Source: Methanobacteriaceae archaeon
Lineage (GTDB): Archaea; Methanobacteriota; Methanobacteria; Methanobacteriales; Methanobacteriaceae
DNA length: 6,366 nucleotides
Reading direction: 5' to 3'
Assembly (NCBI GenBank): GCA_900769095.1
Contig: CAAGFH010000070.1
Location: 1 to 6,366 of the forward strand
Of the stretch, positions 5,716 to 6,366 are shown piece by piece. The notes beneath the pieces are model-generated. The model was not told the origin of the DNA, searched no databases, and saw only the letters and a program-made list of their open reading frames with translations. The position numbers and the translations under genes were made by a program. How positions within the stretch are numbered: the first letter of the stretch is position 1; each line of letters opens with the position of its first letter.

Positions 5716-6366
5716 ATGTCAAAAATTTTTATTTCATGTGCACTTCCTTATGCAAATGGACCTTGTCATTTAGGTCATATCCGTTCTACATATTTACCGG
5801 CTGATATCTATGCAAGATACAATCGTATGGCTGGAAATGATGTGTTAATGGTTTGTGCTACTGATGAGCATGGTACTCCAATTGCTGTTAAAGCAGATAA
5901 GGAAAATAAAAAACCTATTGAAATTTCTAAAAGATATCATGACATGATTGTTCGTGATGTGGAATCTATGAACATATCTCTTGATAACTTTTCAAGAACT
6001 ACTGATGAAAAACATTATGAAATTGCTCAAAAATTCTTTAAAGATTTATATGATAAAGGATTTATTTACAGACAAGATTTAGAGCAATTATACTGTCCTG
6101 AATGTAAAAAATTCTTACCTGACAGATATGTTGAAGGTTTATGCCCTGTTTGTGGTGCAGAAGCTCGTGGAGATCACTGTGAAAAATGTGGAAGAGCTTT
6201 AGATCCAACAGAACTTGATGAACCACACTGTATTACCTGTGGAACCACTCCAGTTATTAAGGACACCTATCAATACGCATTTAAGTTATCTGAATTTGAA
6301 GATGAACTTAAAGAATACATTGACAACAATGAAAACCTTCCTGCAAATGTTAAAAACTATGCTTCA
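5716..6366 (+). CDS. metG: Methionyl-tRNA synthetase (partial, C-terminal part off the right edge)
   Basis: MetG charges tRNA-Met, including the initiator, with methionine in the cytoplasm. The frame from the ATG at 5716 is open for 217 codons to the window edge. The N-terminus [17 protein letters not shown] (6-22) holds the class I HIGH-type motif HLGH at 18-21. [10 protein letters not shown] (47-56) is the conserved active-site block. The connective domain has four zinc-knuckle pairs: C127/C130, C143/C146, C155/C158 and C172/C175. This is the pattern of the two-zinc form found in archaea and in E. coli-type enzymes. The KMSKS loop, anticodon-binding domain and any C-terminal tRNA-binding domain lie beyond the window. 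Archaeal MetRS proteins are usually about 650-700 residues, so about one third is present. The gene is divergent from priL over 178 bp of AT-rich spacer. Confidence 0.97.
   Translation, partial: MSKIFISCALPYANGPCHLGHIRSTYLPADIYARYNRMAGNDVLMVCATDEHGTPIAVKADKENKKPIEISKRYHDMIVRDVESMNISLDNFSRTTDEKHYEIAQKFFKDLYDKGFIYRQDLEQLYCPECKKFLPDRYVEGLCPVCGAEARGDHCEKCGRALDPTELDEPHCITCGTTPVIKDTYQYAFKLSEFEDELKEYIDNNENLPANVKNYAS

Noticed and set aside
1..6366. CRISPR array, tRNA/rRNA genes, insertion sequence, prophage or toxin-antitoxin pair
   Set aside because: No regularly spaced repeats, structured RNA signatures, transposase or integrase motifs, or long terminal repeats were seen. The two small unknown genes show no toxin or antitoxin features, and all genes share similar base composition.

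Overview
The window looks like an AT-rich chromosomal segment of a methanogenic archaeon, most likely of the order Methanobacteriales and probably close to Methanobrevibacter. Three things support this. It carries a coenzyme M biosynthesis gene (comD) and a coenzyme F420 biosynthesis gene (cofH). It has both subunits of the archaeal/eukaryotic-type DNA primase as separate genes. Start regions carry archaeal TATA-like elements and, where a Shine-Dalgarno site exists, it matches the archaeal GGAGGTGAT type. Genus assignment is an inference from composition and gene content.

Layout: (1) 1-486, minus strand, is the start and nearly all of comD, running off the left edge. (2) 641-2356, plus strand, is a two-gene unit: cofH (FO synthase subunit 2), then after 12 bp a thymidylate-kinase-family P-loop kinase with two altered signature positions. 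(3) 2349-3585, minus strand, is priS (primase catalytic subunit) followed after 1 bp by an 85-residue protein of unknown function. The last bases of this small gene overlap the end of the kinase gene tail to tail. (4) 3691-4206, plus strand, is a strongly acidic 171-residue protein of unknown function. It is divergent from priS and convergent with priL, with only 2 bp between its stop and the priL stop. (5) 4209-5537, minus strand, is priL (primase iron-sulfur subunit). (6) 5716-6366, plus strand, is the N-terminal 217 residues of methionyl-tRNA synthetase (metG), running off the right edge.

The genes group into cofactor synthesis (CoM, F420) at the left, replication priming in the middle and translation at the right. 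The middle is the most interesting part. PriS and PriL form one heterodimeric enzyme, but their genes are separated here by an uncharacterised acidic gene on the opposite strand. A second uncharacterised gene is apparently co-transcribed with priS. The priS/acidic-gene divergent promoter holds a perfect 6-bp inverted repeat that abuts or overlaps both probable TFB contact regions. Four genes (cofH, priS, the acidic gene, priL) lack a convincing Shine-Dalgarno and have a TATA-like element about 26 bp before the ATG, as expected for leaderless mRNAs. The other four have a recognisable ribosome binding site.

I see no rRNA or tRNA gene, CRISPR array, insertion sequence, integrase or attachment site. 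No intergenic stretch exceeds about 180 bp.
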